A stretch of 5,598 nt of DNA from Chloroflexota bacterium (lineage in GTDB: Bacteria > Chloroflexota > Chloroflexia > JAMDCE01): the NCBI GenBank assembly GCA_023489135.1, contig JAMDCE010000490.1:1-5598 (forward strand). Reading direction: 5' to 3'. Made by a program: the position numbers and the translations under genes. The notes under the pieces were generated by a model. The model saw only the letters and a program-made list of their open reading frames with translations, did no database searches and was not told the DNA's origin. This document shows positions 1 to 5,428 of this stretch, one piece after another; the first letter of the stretch is position 1; every line of letters starts with the position of its first letter.

Positions 1-1356
1 CTTCTCCTCTGTCAGCAGTCGTTTCTCCAGGACAACCTCGCGAATTGAGCGTCCTGTCGCCAAAGCTTCTTTTGCCAGGGACGCGGCGACTTCGTACCCG
101 AGGTACGGGCTCAACGCTGTCGCCACACCGAGGCTTCGTTCGGCCAGTTCAAGGCATCTCTCTTTGTTCGCTGTTATGCCTCTGACGCACCTCTCTTCAA
201 ACGCTCGAACAGCGTTGGAAAGGATCTCTAGAGAAAAATGCAGATTGAAGGCGATGACTGGCATCATCACGTTGAGTTCAAGTTGGCCCGCTTCGGAGGC
301 GACGGTTACGGCACAATCACACCCTATCACCTGAAAACAGACCATATTGAGCATTTCCGGCATCACCGGATTCACCTTTCCGGGCATGATTGACGATCCT
401 GGTTGAACAGCCGGCAGGCCGATCTCGGCAATGCCCGTCCGAGGTCCCGAACTGAGAAGCCGCAGATCGCTAGCGATCTTGCTCAGATCCACGGCCAGCG
501 CCTTCAGCGCTCCGGAGAGCGCCACGAAATCGGCCATACTTTGGGTCAGCTGCACGAGATTCTGACCTTCTCGCAGATTGAAGCCGGTCAGAAACCGCAG
601 CTCCTCGACCACGCGTCTGCTGTAGCTGGGTTCAGCATTGAGACCCGTACCCACAGCCGTAGCCCCAATATTAAGCTCAGTCAAGTAGTCGGCGGCTTGG
701 GCGATTCTTTGATCGGCTCTGAGGATGGAGTCGGCATACCCACCCATCTCTTGTCCCAGGGTCATTGGCACCGCATCCTGCAGATGAGTGCGACCTGGTT
801 TTATTACATCGTTGAACTCTCTGGATTTCTTTCGAAACGCTTCTTCAAGGCAGCGAAGATTTGCGCTCAGCTCAGCCACCAGGGTTAGGGCGGCCAAACG
901 CATCGCTGTCGGGAAAACGTCGTTGGTGGACTGAGCCATATTCACGTGATCGTTAGGGTGGACTACGGTGTAATCTCCTTTCCTTCCTCCCAGTACTTCG
1001 ATAGCCCGATTAGCGATGACTTCATTCACGTTCATATTGTGGGAAGTGCCCGCGCCGGCCTGAAAGACGTCGACGACGAATTGATCCAGCAAGCCAGTCT
1101 CCAGCACTTCGTCGGCCGCCTGAACTATGGCTTTGCCAATTCTCTCATCCAGCCGATGAGTCGCGATATTGGCCAGCGCGGCTGCTTTCTTCACCAGTAG
1201 CGTCGAGTTGACCATGGCCGGATGGAGACGCAATCCGCTGATGGGAAAATTCTCAACGGCGCGTAGGGTTTGAATGCCGTAGTAGGCTTCCGCCGGAACT
1301 TCCTTCTGCCCCAGTGGGTCCCTCTCCACTCTGGATTCGTGTTGCGTTTTTGCCAC
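1..1356 (-). CDS. aspA: Aspartate ammonia-lyase (aspartase), C-terminus cut by window edge
   Basis: The enzyme interconverts L-aspartate with fumarate and ammonia in the cytoplasm, feeding the TCA cycle. The window encodes 452 residues. Family members have about 470, so only the last 20 or so are missing. I read the frame through from the GTG at 1356 without a stop. The fumarase/aspartase signature GSSIMPGKVNP lies at residues 320-330. The continuation VMPEMLNMVCFQVIG is aspartase-like and not fumarase-like. Catalytic and binding residues appear intact: T104 in GAGTS, S143-T144-N145 in QSTND, T190-H191 in GRTHLQD, and S321 and K327 in the flexible loop. These match Thr101, Ser140/Thr141, Thr187/His188, Ser318 and Lys324 of Bacillus AspB, as I remember that numbering. 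The start was chosen because AGGAG lies about 10 nt upstream of this GTG, while another in-frame GTG nine bases earlier almost touches it. It probably shares a transcript with the small gene upstream. Family assignment is firm; substrate is inferred from motifs. Confidence 0.95.
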   Translation of the reverse strand, partial: MAKTQHESRVERDPLGQKEVPAEAYYGIQTLRAVENFPISGLRLHPAMVNSTLLVKKAAALANIATHRLDERIGKAIVQAADEVLETGLLDQFVVDVFQAGAGTSHNMNVNEVIANRAIEVLGGRKGDYTVVHPNDHVNMAQSTNDVFPTAMRLAALTLVAELSANLRCLEEAFRKKSREFNDVIKPGRTHLQDAVPMTLGQEMGGYADSILRADQRIAQAADYLTELNIGATAVGTGLNAEPSYSRRVVEELRFLTGFNLREGQNLVQLTQSMADFVALSGALKALAVDLSKIASDLRLLSSGPRTGIAEIGLPAVQPGSSIMPGKVNPVMPEMLNMVCFQVIGCDCAVTVASEAGQLELNVMMPVIAFNLHFSLEILSNAVRAFEERCVRGITANKERCLELAERSLGVATALSPYLGYEVAASLAKEALATGRSIREVVLEKRLLTEEK

Positions 1357-1391
1357 CTGGCGCACTCTCCTGACCTTGATTGCGGTACTGC

Positions 1392-1694
1392 TTATTGGTT
1401 CTGCTTGCCAGCGTCTTTGGTCCCTCTTGGGCGTCCGTGAATCCCGTGGATGTAGACCTCGTGACCGGGGATCGGTGGTTCGGCGCAGGCCTTGAGCTCC
1501 ACGTTCACCTCTGGGTATCGATCTAAGAGAGCGGCCACAGCGTCGCTGGGAGTGAACTCCTCCGAGGTGCCGATGAATTCCCATTTCCCGGGATCGTAGG
1601 GAAACTTATCGCCAGGATGAAACTCGACGAGTTCGCTCGTCCTGTGGTTGAAATAGAAGCCCGGACTGGTGATCTCTGCTTCTTCGGCTGTCAT
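1392..1694 (-). CDS. Small acidic hypothetical protein upstream of aspartase
   Basis: I do not recognise this 100-residue protein. It has no signal peptide, no membrane segment and only one cysteine. The N-terminal half is rich in aromatic residues and glycine/proline (GFYFNHRTSELVEF, then PGDKFPYDPGKWEFIG). A probable helix follows (SDAVAALLDRYPEV), and the tail is basic and histidine/glycine-rich (IHGIHGRPRGTKDAGKQNQ) and probably disordered. The ATG at 1694 is preferred because GGGAG lies about 9 nt upstream. A GTG at 1727 would add 11 residues but has a weaker site. Its stop is 35 nt before the aspartase start on the same strand, so the two are probably co-transcribed. It could be an accessory or regulatory partner of aspartase, but nothing in the sequence shows a function. 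It is judged real from its good ribosome site, protein-like composition and operon position. Confidence 0.7.
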   Translation of the reverse strand: MTAEEAEITSPGFYFNHRTSELVEFHPGDKFPYDPGKWEFIGTSEEFTPSDAVAALLDRYPEVNVELKACAEPPIPGHEVYIHGIHGRPRGTKDAGKQNQ

Positions 1695-1941
1695 ACGGTC
1701 ACTCTCCCTCGCTTTCCGCGGCGACACCGACCCCAGATGCCGTCATTATGCCAGAAAAACCCAGTGGAAAGCTATTCTCGTTGATTGGGCTGCGTTCGGT
1801 CGCTTTCTCAAACACGCTCTGCCTCAGGGAAAGAATTTCTGGCCACCACGGTGCTCGTGGTTCACAACAAGACCGGACAAGAGCAAGAACTATGCCAAGT
1901 GTTTGAGATTCTTTAGTCATCCATATTGAAATTATGCTAAC
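1695..1941. other. Divergent intergenic region
   Basis: This stretch separates the leftward small-gene/aspartase pair from the rightward regulator gene. I see no convincing gene in it; open frames here lack protein-like composition. On the minus strand the hexamer CATAAT (plus-strand 1745-1750) lies about 50 bp before the small gene and could be a -10 element, but no good -35 matches it at normal spacing. The leftward promoter is therefore assumed, not seen clearly. Confidence 0.4.
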
Positions 1942-1970
1942 TTTACGTTTGTTCGACCGTGTGGTAAAAT
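1942..1970 (+). promoter_or_regulatory. Predicted sigma70-type promoter for the regulator gene
   Basis: TTTACG (1942-1947) and TAAAAT (1965-1970) are separated by 17 bp and each match 4 to 5 of 6 consensus bases. Transcription would begin near 1977, leaving a leader of about 65 nt. The same stretch contains the inverted pair TTTAC (1942-1946) and GTAAA (1964-1968), which spans the promoter spacer. This could be an operator for autoregulation, or simply a by-product of the two hexamers. Confidence 0.45.
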
Positions 1971-2042
1971 TGTACATAAGATTGCAGCGAATAGTGGGGG
2001 CAGATAATTGACTTGGTCCCCATCGTAGACAAAGGGAGCGGC

Positions 2043-2669
2043 GTGGCTGAATCTGGAATGCAGCCTACACGATGGGAAATACTGCAAATACTAAAGAGAA
2101 AAGGCAAAGCAACGGTTGAGGATTTCTCCAGATCCCTGGAGATGACGCCGATGGCCGTACGCCTTCACCTGGTTGTTCTAGAACGTGACGGCCTCGTCAG
2201 CCGAAGTACGACTCGGAGAGGTCCTGGCCGTCCAATGCTGGTCTACACCCTCACCGAGGAAGCCCAAGAGCTCTTCCCTAAGAACTATCACGTTCTAGCA
2301 GAACTCCTGTTAGAAGGAATCAAGGAACAGGGGGGAACCACTCAGATTGAGACGATGTGCCACCGGGCGGCTGATATGCTGGCCGAAAGATATGCTCATC
2401 GAATGGCCGGCAAAGATACTCGGGGGAAACTCGAAGAAATCACGCGAATTCTGAACGAAACCGGATGCTATGCCGCTTGGGAAAAGACAGAAGAAGGCTA
2501 CCTTCTTTACGAGCACAACTGTCCTTATTACCGCGTCGCCAAAGCACATAGGGCCCTCTGCGACATCGATAGTCGGTTTCTCTCCTTGCTTCTGCAAATG
2601 CCCGTAGAACGCAAAGAGTGCCTCCTCGACCACACCAGTCAGTGTACGTATTTCATCCATCCCACCTAA
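2043..2669 (+). CDS. Winged-helix transcriptional regulator, SufR-like with C-terminal cysteines
   Basis: This is a 208-residue DNA-binding protein. Residues 9-50 form a winged helix-turn-helix, with the recognition segment around TPMAVRLHLVVLERDGLV. A wing with a GPGRP turn follows at 60-64 and ends in VYTLTEEA, as in the DeoR/ArsR-like COG2345 group that includes the SufR repressor of Fe-S cluster assembly genes. The C-terminal half carries cysteines at 142, 160, 173, 193 and 201. C160 sits in EHNCP, C173 is 13 residues later and C201 is 28 after that. This spacing resembles the Fe-S ligand cysteines of SufR, so cluster binding is a reasonable inference, not shown. The GTG at 2043 has GGGAG four bases upstream. 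A TTG at 2013 (ten residues longer) and an ATG at 2058 are alternatives. No suf gene is in view, so the target is unknown; the divergent aspartase pair or itself are candidates. Confidence 0.85.
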   Translation: MAESGMQPTRWEILQILKRKGKATVEDFSRSLEMTPMAVRLHLVVLERDGLVSRSTTRRGPGRPMLVYTLTEEAQELFPKNYHVLAELLLEGIKEQGGTTQIETMCHRAADMLAERYAHRMAGKDTRGKLEEITRILNETGCYAAWEKTEEGYLLYEHNCPYYRVAKAHRALCDIDSRFLSLLLQMPVERKECLLDHTSQCTYFIHPT

Positions 2670-2950
2670 CGCCACCGGCCTCCTCCGATTAATCTTGCTC
2701 CGTCCCGACTCCAGCGTAGGTTCATCGAACCTAGGTTCGCTTTGCCGGCGCTTCCGCTTCCACACGGTCGTTTCCTTGCCACTGCCCAATCTGAGGTTGG
2801 CCCTTTTGACGTTGCCCAGCCGCGGTGCGTCACACTTGTGCGAATGCTGGATACCGGCGCTCGGCTGTTGAAGGCTGGGAACGCGTGCCAGATCGGTAGC
2901 CACGATTCAATTTAGAGAGGATGAGCGCACACTATTTCAACTATCATATC
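2670..2950 (+). other. Intergenic region before the stress protein promoter
   Basis: About 280 bp lie between the regulator stop and the next promoter. I find no open frame with protein-like composition or a ribosome site here. A long minus-strand open frame crosses it but is antisense to the regulator gene and its product looks random. No clear terminator with a T-run follows the regulator gene. The notable content is the palindrome at 2726-2739 and its overlapping hairpin. Confidence 0.5.
2717..2739. repeat. 14-bp perfect palindrome overlapping a 7-bp hairpin
   Basis: CGAACCTAGGTTCG at 2726-2739 is a perfect palindrome. The element TAGGTTC occurs at 2717-2723 and again at 2732-2738, with its inverse GAACCTA at 2727-2733. 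The left and middle copies can therefore form a 7-bp hairpin with the 3-nt loop ATC, while the middle and right copies form the palindrome. Three alternating half-sites look like an operator array for a dimeric regulator. It lies about 50 bp after the regulator gene and more than 200 bp before the next promoter, so its target is unclear. No T-run follows, so it is not a classical terminator. Confidence 0.5.
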
Positions 2951-2979
2951 TTGACAAACGAGCCGGGCCGTGATAACAT
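2951..2979 (+). promoter_or_regulatory. Predicted sigma70-type promoter for the universal stress protein gene
   Basis: A consensus -35 TTGACA (2951-2956) is followed after exactly 17 bp by TAACAT (2974-2979), which matches the -10 consensus at 4 of 6 positions. The predicted start near 2986 gives a leader of about 150 nt before the chosen ATG. The leader begins with an A-rich run and contains AGAGGGTTT twice, at 2988-2996 and 3028-3036. Confidence 0.6.
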
Positions 2980-3123
2980 AGAAAAAAAGAGGGTTTCCTT
3001 TGCGGATGGGCTCACCTGGTTTGTTTGAGAGGGTTTGAGCGATGGTACACCGCGAGCCTGGTGCCACCGGAGGTAACAGGAGAATGGATGACGCCAAATC
3101 CAAGCCGGACTCCCCGAGAATCG

Positions 3124-3129
3124 AGGAGG
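3124..3129 (+). promoter_or_regulatory. Ribosome binding site deciding the stress protein start
   Basis: AGGAGG lies 5 nt before the ATG at 3135. This is the strongest site in the leader and fixes the start where family homology begins. A second site, GGAGG at 3069-3073, lies 10 nt before an in-frame upstream ATG at 3084. Confidence 0.75.
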
Positions 3130-3134
3130 AGAAT

Positions 3135-3590
3135 ATGTACGACAGAATACTGGTTCCGTTGGATGGTTCGGAGTTTTCAGAGGCGATACTGCGCCACGTG
3201 GAGACCTTAGCCCTCGATCACGACTCGAAAGTGGTTCTCTTGGAGGTGATCGACGACCGGGTCGAGAGTACCCTGAGTGAGTTTGTGAGGGTCGAAGGGC
3301 TAAGCACAGCCAGAGAGGCGGCCGAGATCTATTTACACCAGATCGCGGTGAAGCTGAGATCGAAAGGCGTGGAGGTCGAATGTGTGGTGGATTTCGGCGA
3401 TCCAGCCCGCCGGATCGCTGAGCAGGCGGAGTCTCGAGGCATCACTGGAATCGTGATGTCCACCCACGGTCGTTCTGGGCTTAATAGACTGCTCCACGGC
3501 AGCGTTGCCGAGAGAGTCTCGCGATTGGCCGGTGTACCGGTGCTAAAGATCCGGCCGGCTGTGGAGGTTGACAAACTGATCACAGTCTAG
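3135..3590 (+). CDS. Universal stress protein, UspA family
   Basis: This is a single-domain Usp protein of 151 residues, the usual length. It opens with MYDRILVPLDGSEFSE, the first beta strand and the conserved Asp (D10) near the nucleotide pocket. Near the end is STHGRSGLNRLLHGS (109-123), the ATP-binding loop G-x2-G-x9-G-S/T with the first glycine replaced by serine, a common variant. The last strand is VPVLKIRP. Such proteins are cytoplasmic, usually dimeric, and bind ATP in many cases; they support survival under stress without a defined enzymatic reaction. ATP binding is inferred from the retained GS pair. The frame stays open upstream to an ATG at 3084 (17 extra residues) and another at 3042 (31 extra), but those residues are polar and lack family similarity. 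The gene appears monocistronic, with its own promoter at 2951, and faces the superoxide dismutase gene end to end. Confidence 0.93.
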   Translation: MYDRILVPLDGSEFSEAILRHVETLALDHDSKVVLLEVIDDRVESTLSEFVRVEGLSTAREAAEIYLHQIAVKLRSKGVEVECVVDFGDPARRIAEQAESRGITGIVMSTHGRSGLNRLLHGSVAERVSRLAGVPVLKIRPAVEVDKLITV

Positions 3591-3650
3591 AGCTAGAAGA
3601 TATGGATCAGCCCGGGTAGCGCTTTTTCGGAACAGATCGAGACTCTGGCG

Positions 3651-3721
3651 GTGGCGGGCAGGAACCGGGTCGCACCTTAATTCCCCCCTTTATGCACTGC
3701 TTCCAGGTCTCTGCCCACCAC
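3651..3721. repeat. Imperfect inverted repeat in the convergent gap
   Basis: The arms 3651-3666 and 3706-3721 can pair as a stem of up to 16 positions around a 39-nt loop. The outer 11 positions are GTGGCGGGCAG against CTGCCCACCAC. Read on the minus strand, downstream of superoxide dismutase, the stem has one mismatch and two G-U pairs. Read on the plus strand it has two mismatches and one G-U pair. It sits between the stops of two converging genes, where a shared terminator or 3' stabiliser would be expected. There is no T-run beside either arm, so a simple intrinsic terminator is not supported. Confidence 0.4.
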
Positions 3722-3734
3722 ACCACGGCAACGG

Positions 3735-4349
3735 TTAGCAGCCTAGTTTGAGCACCCGTTCGTTCACGACGTGCCAGTCGATGTTTCTCATGAACGCATC
3801 GATGTAGGGGGCTCGTTTGACCCCGTAATCGAGGAAATAGGCATGCTCGTAGGTGTCGAGCACCAAGATAGGAATGGCGTTCCAGATGGAGCCAGCGTTG
3901 TGTGCATCCTGAGAGTAGTTCCTGAGCATTTTTCCAAAGTCTTCGTCGCAGGCGAGCACGACCCAGCCTCGCGCTGCAAGTCCGGAAGCTTTGAAGTCCG
4001 CTTCCCACGCCTCGTAGGACCCAAAATCGCGTTCAATCAACTCCAGTATCCTACCGGTTGGTTTGCCCCCTTTTCCACCAAGGTTCTCAAAGTAAGCCTC
4101 ATGTAATTTCACGCCGTTGACAGCGAAGCTTTCGTCCGTCTTCAACGCACGTAGGGAGCTGTAAGTCTGGTTTGCGGTGGACCGATCGACAGTCTCCAGT
4201 TTCTCCCAGATCTCGTTGACCTTGTTCACATACCCCTTGTACAGGGTGTTGTAATGCTCCTCAATTTGGCGCTGAGATATGCCGTCCAACTTTAGGTCCG
4301 CCGGCCTCAGTTCCTTGGCCTCGATTCTCTGAGTGGTCGCGTGAGCCAT
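3735..4349 (-). CDS. sod: Superoxide dismutase, Fe/Mn family
   Basis: The enzyme converts superoxide to oxygen and hydrogen peroxide. The product is 204 residues with no signal peptide, so cytoplasmic. The N-terminal helical hairpin domain carries ligand H32 in EEHYNTLYKGYVNK and gateway Y40. The second ligand is H83 in VKLHEAYFENLGG, and the last two are D165 and H169 in LVLDTYEHAYFLDYG. H150, 15 residues before D165, sits where M. tuberculosis SodA has a histidine (H145/D160) in place of the outer-sphere glutamine of the E. coli enzymes. The signature normally reads D-x-W/F-E-H; here the third position is tyrosine (Y167). Metal choice (Fe, Mn or either) cannot be read from this. The ATG at 4349 has AAGGAG about 7 nt upstream. 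It is the last gene of a minus-strand operon, 49 nt after the Nudix gene. A TAAAAT at 4391-4396 on the minus strand could be an extra -10, but no good -35 accompanies it. Confidence 0.96.
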   Translation of the reverse strand: MAHATTQRIEAKELRPADLKLDGISQRQIEEHYNTLYKGYVNKVNEIWEKLETVDRSTANQTYSSLRALKTDESFAVNGVKLHEAYFENLGGKGGKPTGRILELIERDFGSYEAWEADFKASGLAARGWVVLACDEDFGKMLRNYSQDAHNAGSIWNAIPILVLDTYEHAYFLDYGVKRAPYIDAFMRNIDWHVVNERVLKLGC

Positions 4350-4398
4350 TGCTTTCTCCTTTTTTCTGTTGAGGGGGACAACTCCACCTCATTTTAAC

Positions 4399-4899
4399 TC
4401 AGGCCCTAGCCTTCAGCGTTGCCTCGGCCGTCGCCAGAATGTCCCTTTCGCCTTCGTACGTCAGTGCCGCGCGGGCTTCCTGAGCGGGAAACCACCGCAC
4501 TTCGTCGGCCTCCCAGTCGTGATCCTCCGTGCTACCTCCAACGCATTCCATGAGATAGAAATGTACGGTCTTGTGAATGCGAGCGTTATCTGTCCTGGAG
4601 AAGAACCAGTAGGTCGATTCACCCAGCTTCTCCAGAATGCGCCCCTGCAGCCCCGTCTCTTCCCTAACTTCTCGCAACGCCGTCGTCTCCGGGTCTTCCG
4701 TGGCTTCTACTAAGCCCTTGGCAAGGGTCCAAATCCAGTTGCCGTCGCGCTTATGCCCGGTCAAGGCTACCTCAATCGTATCGCCGCGACGACGATAAAT
4801 GACGCCCCCCGCTGACACCTGGTTTTTCGTGCTGCGCCAACCTGGGCGTTTATCCGTAGCGTTCTTCCTTCCACGGGTCCCCGTGCATATGGTAGCCAT
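4399..4899 (-). CDS. Nudix hydrolase, MutT/Ap4A-hydrolase-like
   Basis: Nudix enzymes cleave nucleoside diphosphates linked to another moiety. The 166-residue product contains a perfect Nudix box, G-x5-E-x7-REVREETGL, at residues 62-84, with metal-binding glutamates E77, E80 and E81. The fold starts at QVSAGGVIYRRRG (27-39). The downstream pattern YWFF, HKTVHFYLMECVGG, EADEVRWFPAQEA and YEGERDIL resembles the actinobacterial MutT4 (Rv3908)/Ap4A-type group. Oxidised dNTPs or dinucleoside polyphosphates are therefore plausible substrates, not proven. The start is uncertain. The ATG at 4899 has GGGAG four bases upstream but overlaps the preceding molybdoenzyme gene by 50 nt. The only later in-frame start before the fold is a GTG at 4818 with no ribosome site. 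It is probably translated from the same transcript as its neighbours. Confidence 0.92.
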   Translation of the reverse strand: MATICTGTRGRKNATDKRPGWRSTKNQVSAGGVIYRRRGDTIEVALTGHKRDGNWIWTLAKGLVEATEDPETTALREVREETGLQGRILEKLGESTYWFFSRTDNARIHKTVHFYLMECVGGSTEDHDWEADEVRWFPAQEARAALTYEGERDILATAEATLKARA

Positions 4900-5428
4900 T
4901 GCTCTCCCAGAATCCAGGCCGGTCAGCCTCCATAAACTCGATCCCTCTAGCCCATTTCGCGCTTTTCCAGAAATAGAGGTGTGGCACAACCAGGCGTAGG
5001 GGCCAGCCGTGCTCCGGTGTCAGATCATTTCCATTATGTCTGAAAGCAAACAGGACATCGTCGCCTATCAGATCAGTTAACGCTAAGTTAGTGGTGAAAC
5101 CGCGCTCAGCATGGATCATGACATGTTTCGCTCTTGGCTGCGGGGACACCAAGTTAAGCACTTCTGCAAAGGCAACGCCTTCCCATAGATTGTCCAACTT
5201 GCTCCAATGAGTCACGCAGTGAACGTCTGAGGTGACCGTCACCTTCGGCAGAGCCATAAACTCAGCATAAGAGAGTGTCACCGACTTCGCCGAAAGGCCG
5301 AAGATTCGAAAATCCCAGGATGCTTGGTCGAAACGGGGCACACTACCGTAATGCAGAACAGGAAACTTGCTGGTGACAATCTGTCCGGGTGGTATCCGAT
5401 CCTTCGCGGCCTCTCGTTTTCCTTTCAC
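4850..5428 (-). CDS. Sulfite-oxidase-like molybdopterin oxidoreductase (YuiH-like)
   Basis: This 192-residue protein is a single oxidoreductase molybdopterin-binding domain (COG2041, Pfam Oxidored_molyb) of the short form found in Bacillus YuiH. The Mo-ligating cysteine is C71 in SDVHCVTHWSKLDNLWEGV. Further conserved blocks are HAERGFTTNL, PEHGWPLRLVVPHLYFWKSAKW (138-159) and the C-terminal FWESNGYHMHGDPW. It lacks both the heme domain and the C-terminal dimerisation domain of true sulfite oxidases. The N-terminus is charged and has no twin-arginine leader, so it should be cytoplasmic, unlike MsrP/YedY. The substrate is unknown; no partner flavoprotein or cytochrome is visible. The GTG at 5428 is the only usual start codon after an upstream in-frame stop at about 5471, with GGGAG about 10 nt before it. 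That GTG overlaps the stop of the preceding ORF as GTGA, a sign of translational coupling. Family is certain, physiological role open. Confidence 0.93.
   Translation of the reverse strand: MKGKREAAKDRIPPGQIVTSKFPVLHYGSVPRFDQASWDFRIFGLSAKSVTLSYAEFMALPKVTVTSDVHCVTHWSKLDNLWEGVAFAEVLNLVSPQPRAKHVMIHAERGFTTNLALTDLIGDDVLFAFRHNGNDLTPEHGWPLRLVVPHLYFWKSAKWARGIEFMEADRPGFWESNGYHMHGDPWKEERYG
4904..4908 (-). promoter_or_regulatory. Ribosome binding site inside the molybdoenzyme gene for the Nudix gene
   Basis: GGGAG on the minus strand, four bases before the ATG at 4899, lies within the last 20 codons of the molybdoenzyme gene. It is the only reasonable site for starting the Nudix frame and supports the 50-nt overlap. 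Confidence 0.5.

Noticed and set aside
403..1200. Plus-strand open frames at 403-888 and 946-1200
   Set aside because: They lie antisense to the aspartase gene, whose conserved motifs run through this whole stretch; their products look random.
1..1356. Class II fumarase instead of aspartase
   Set aside because: The residues after the signature loop (VNPVMPEMLNMVCFQVIG) and TGLNAEP match aspartases; fumarases typically have VNPTQCE there.
1699..1977. Minus-strand open frame in the divergent region
   Set aside because: It overlaps the small gene's start region and the regulator promoter, has no good ribosome site, and its product shows no recognisable family or fold pattern.
2717..2739. tRNA T-arm look-alike (GGTTCGATGAACC on the minus strand)
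   Set aside because: No acceptor stem, D-arm or anticodon arm can be built around it; the similarity comes from the palindrome itself.
2310..2903. Minus-strand open frame of 197 codons
   Set aside because: It is antisense to the SufR-like gene over half its length, has no clear ribosome site, and has the arginine/proline-rich composition of a shadow frame.
2921..3028. Small plus-strand ORF of 35 codons before the stress protein gene
   Set aside because: The purine run GAGAGG touches its ATG with no spacer, and the frame contains the strong promoter TTGACA-17-TAACAT, so promoter use is the simpler reading.
3607..4036. Open frames within and beside the superoxide dismutase gene
   Set aside because: They are other-frame shadows; the dismutase frame has all four metal ligands and full family length.
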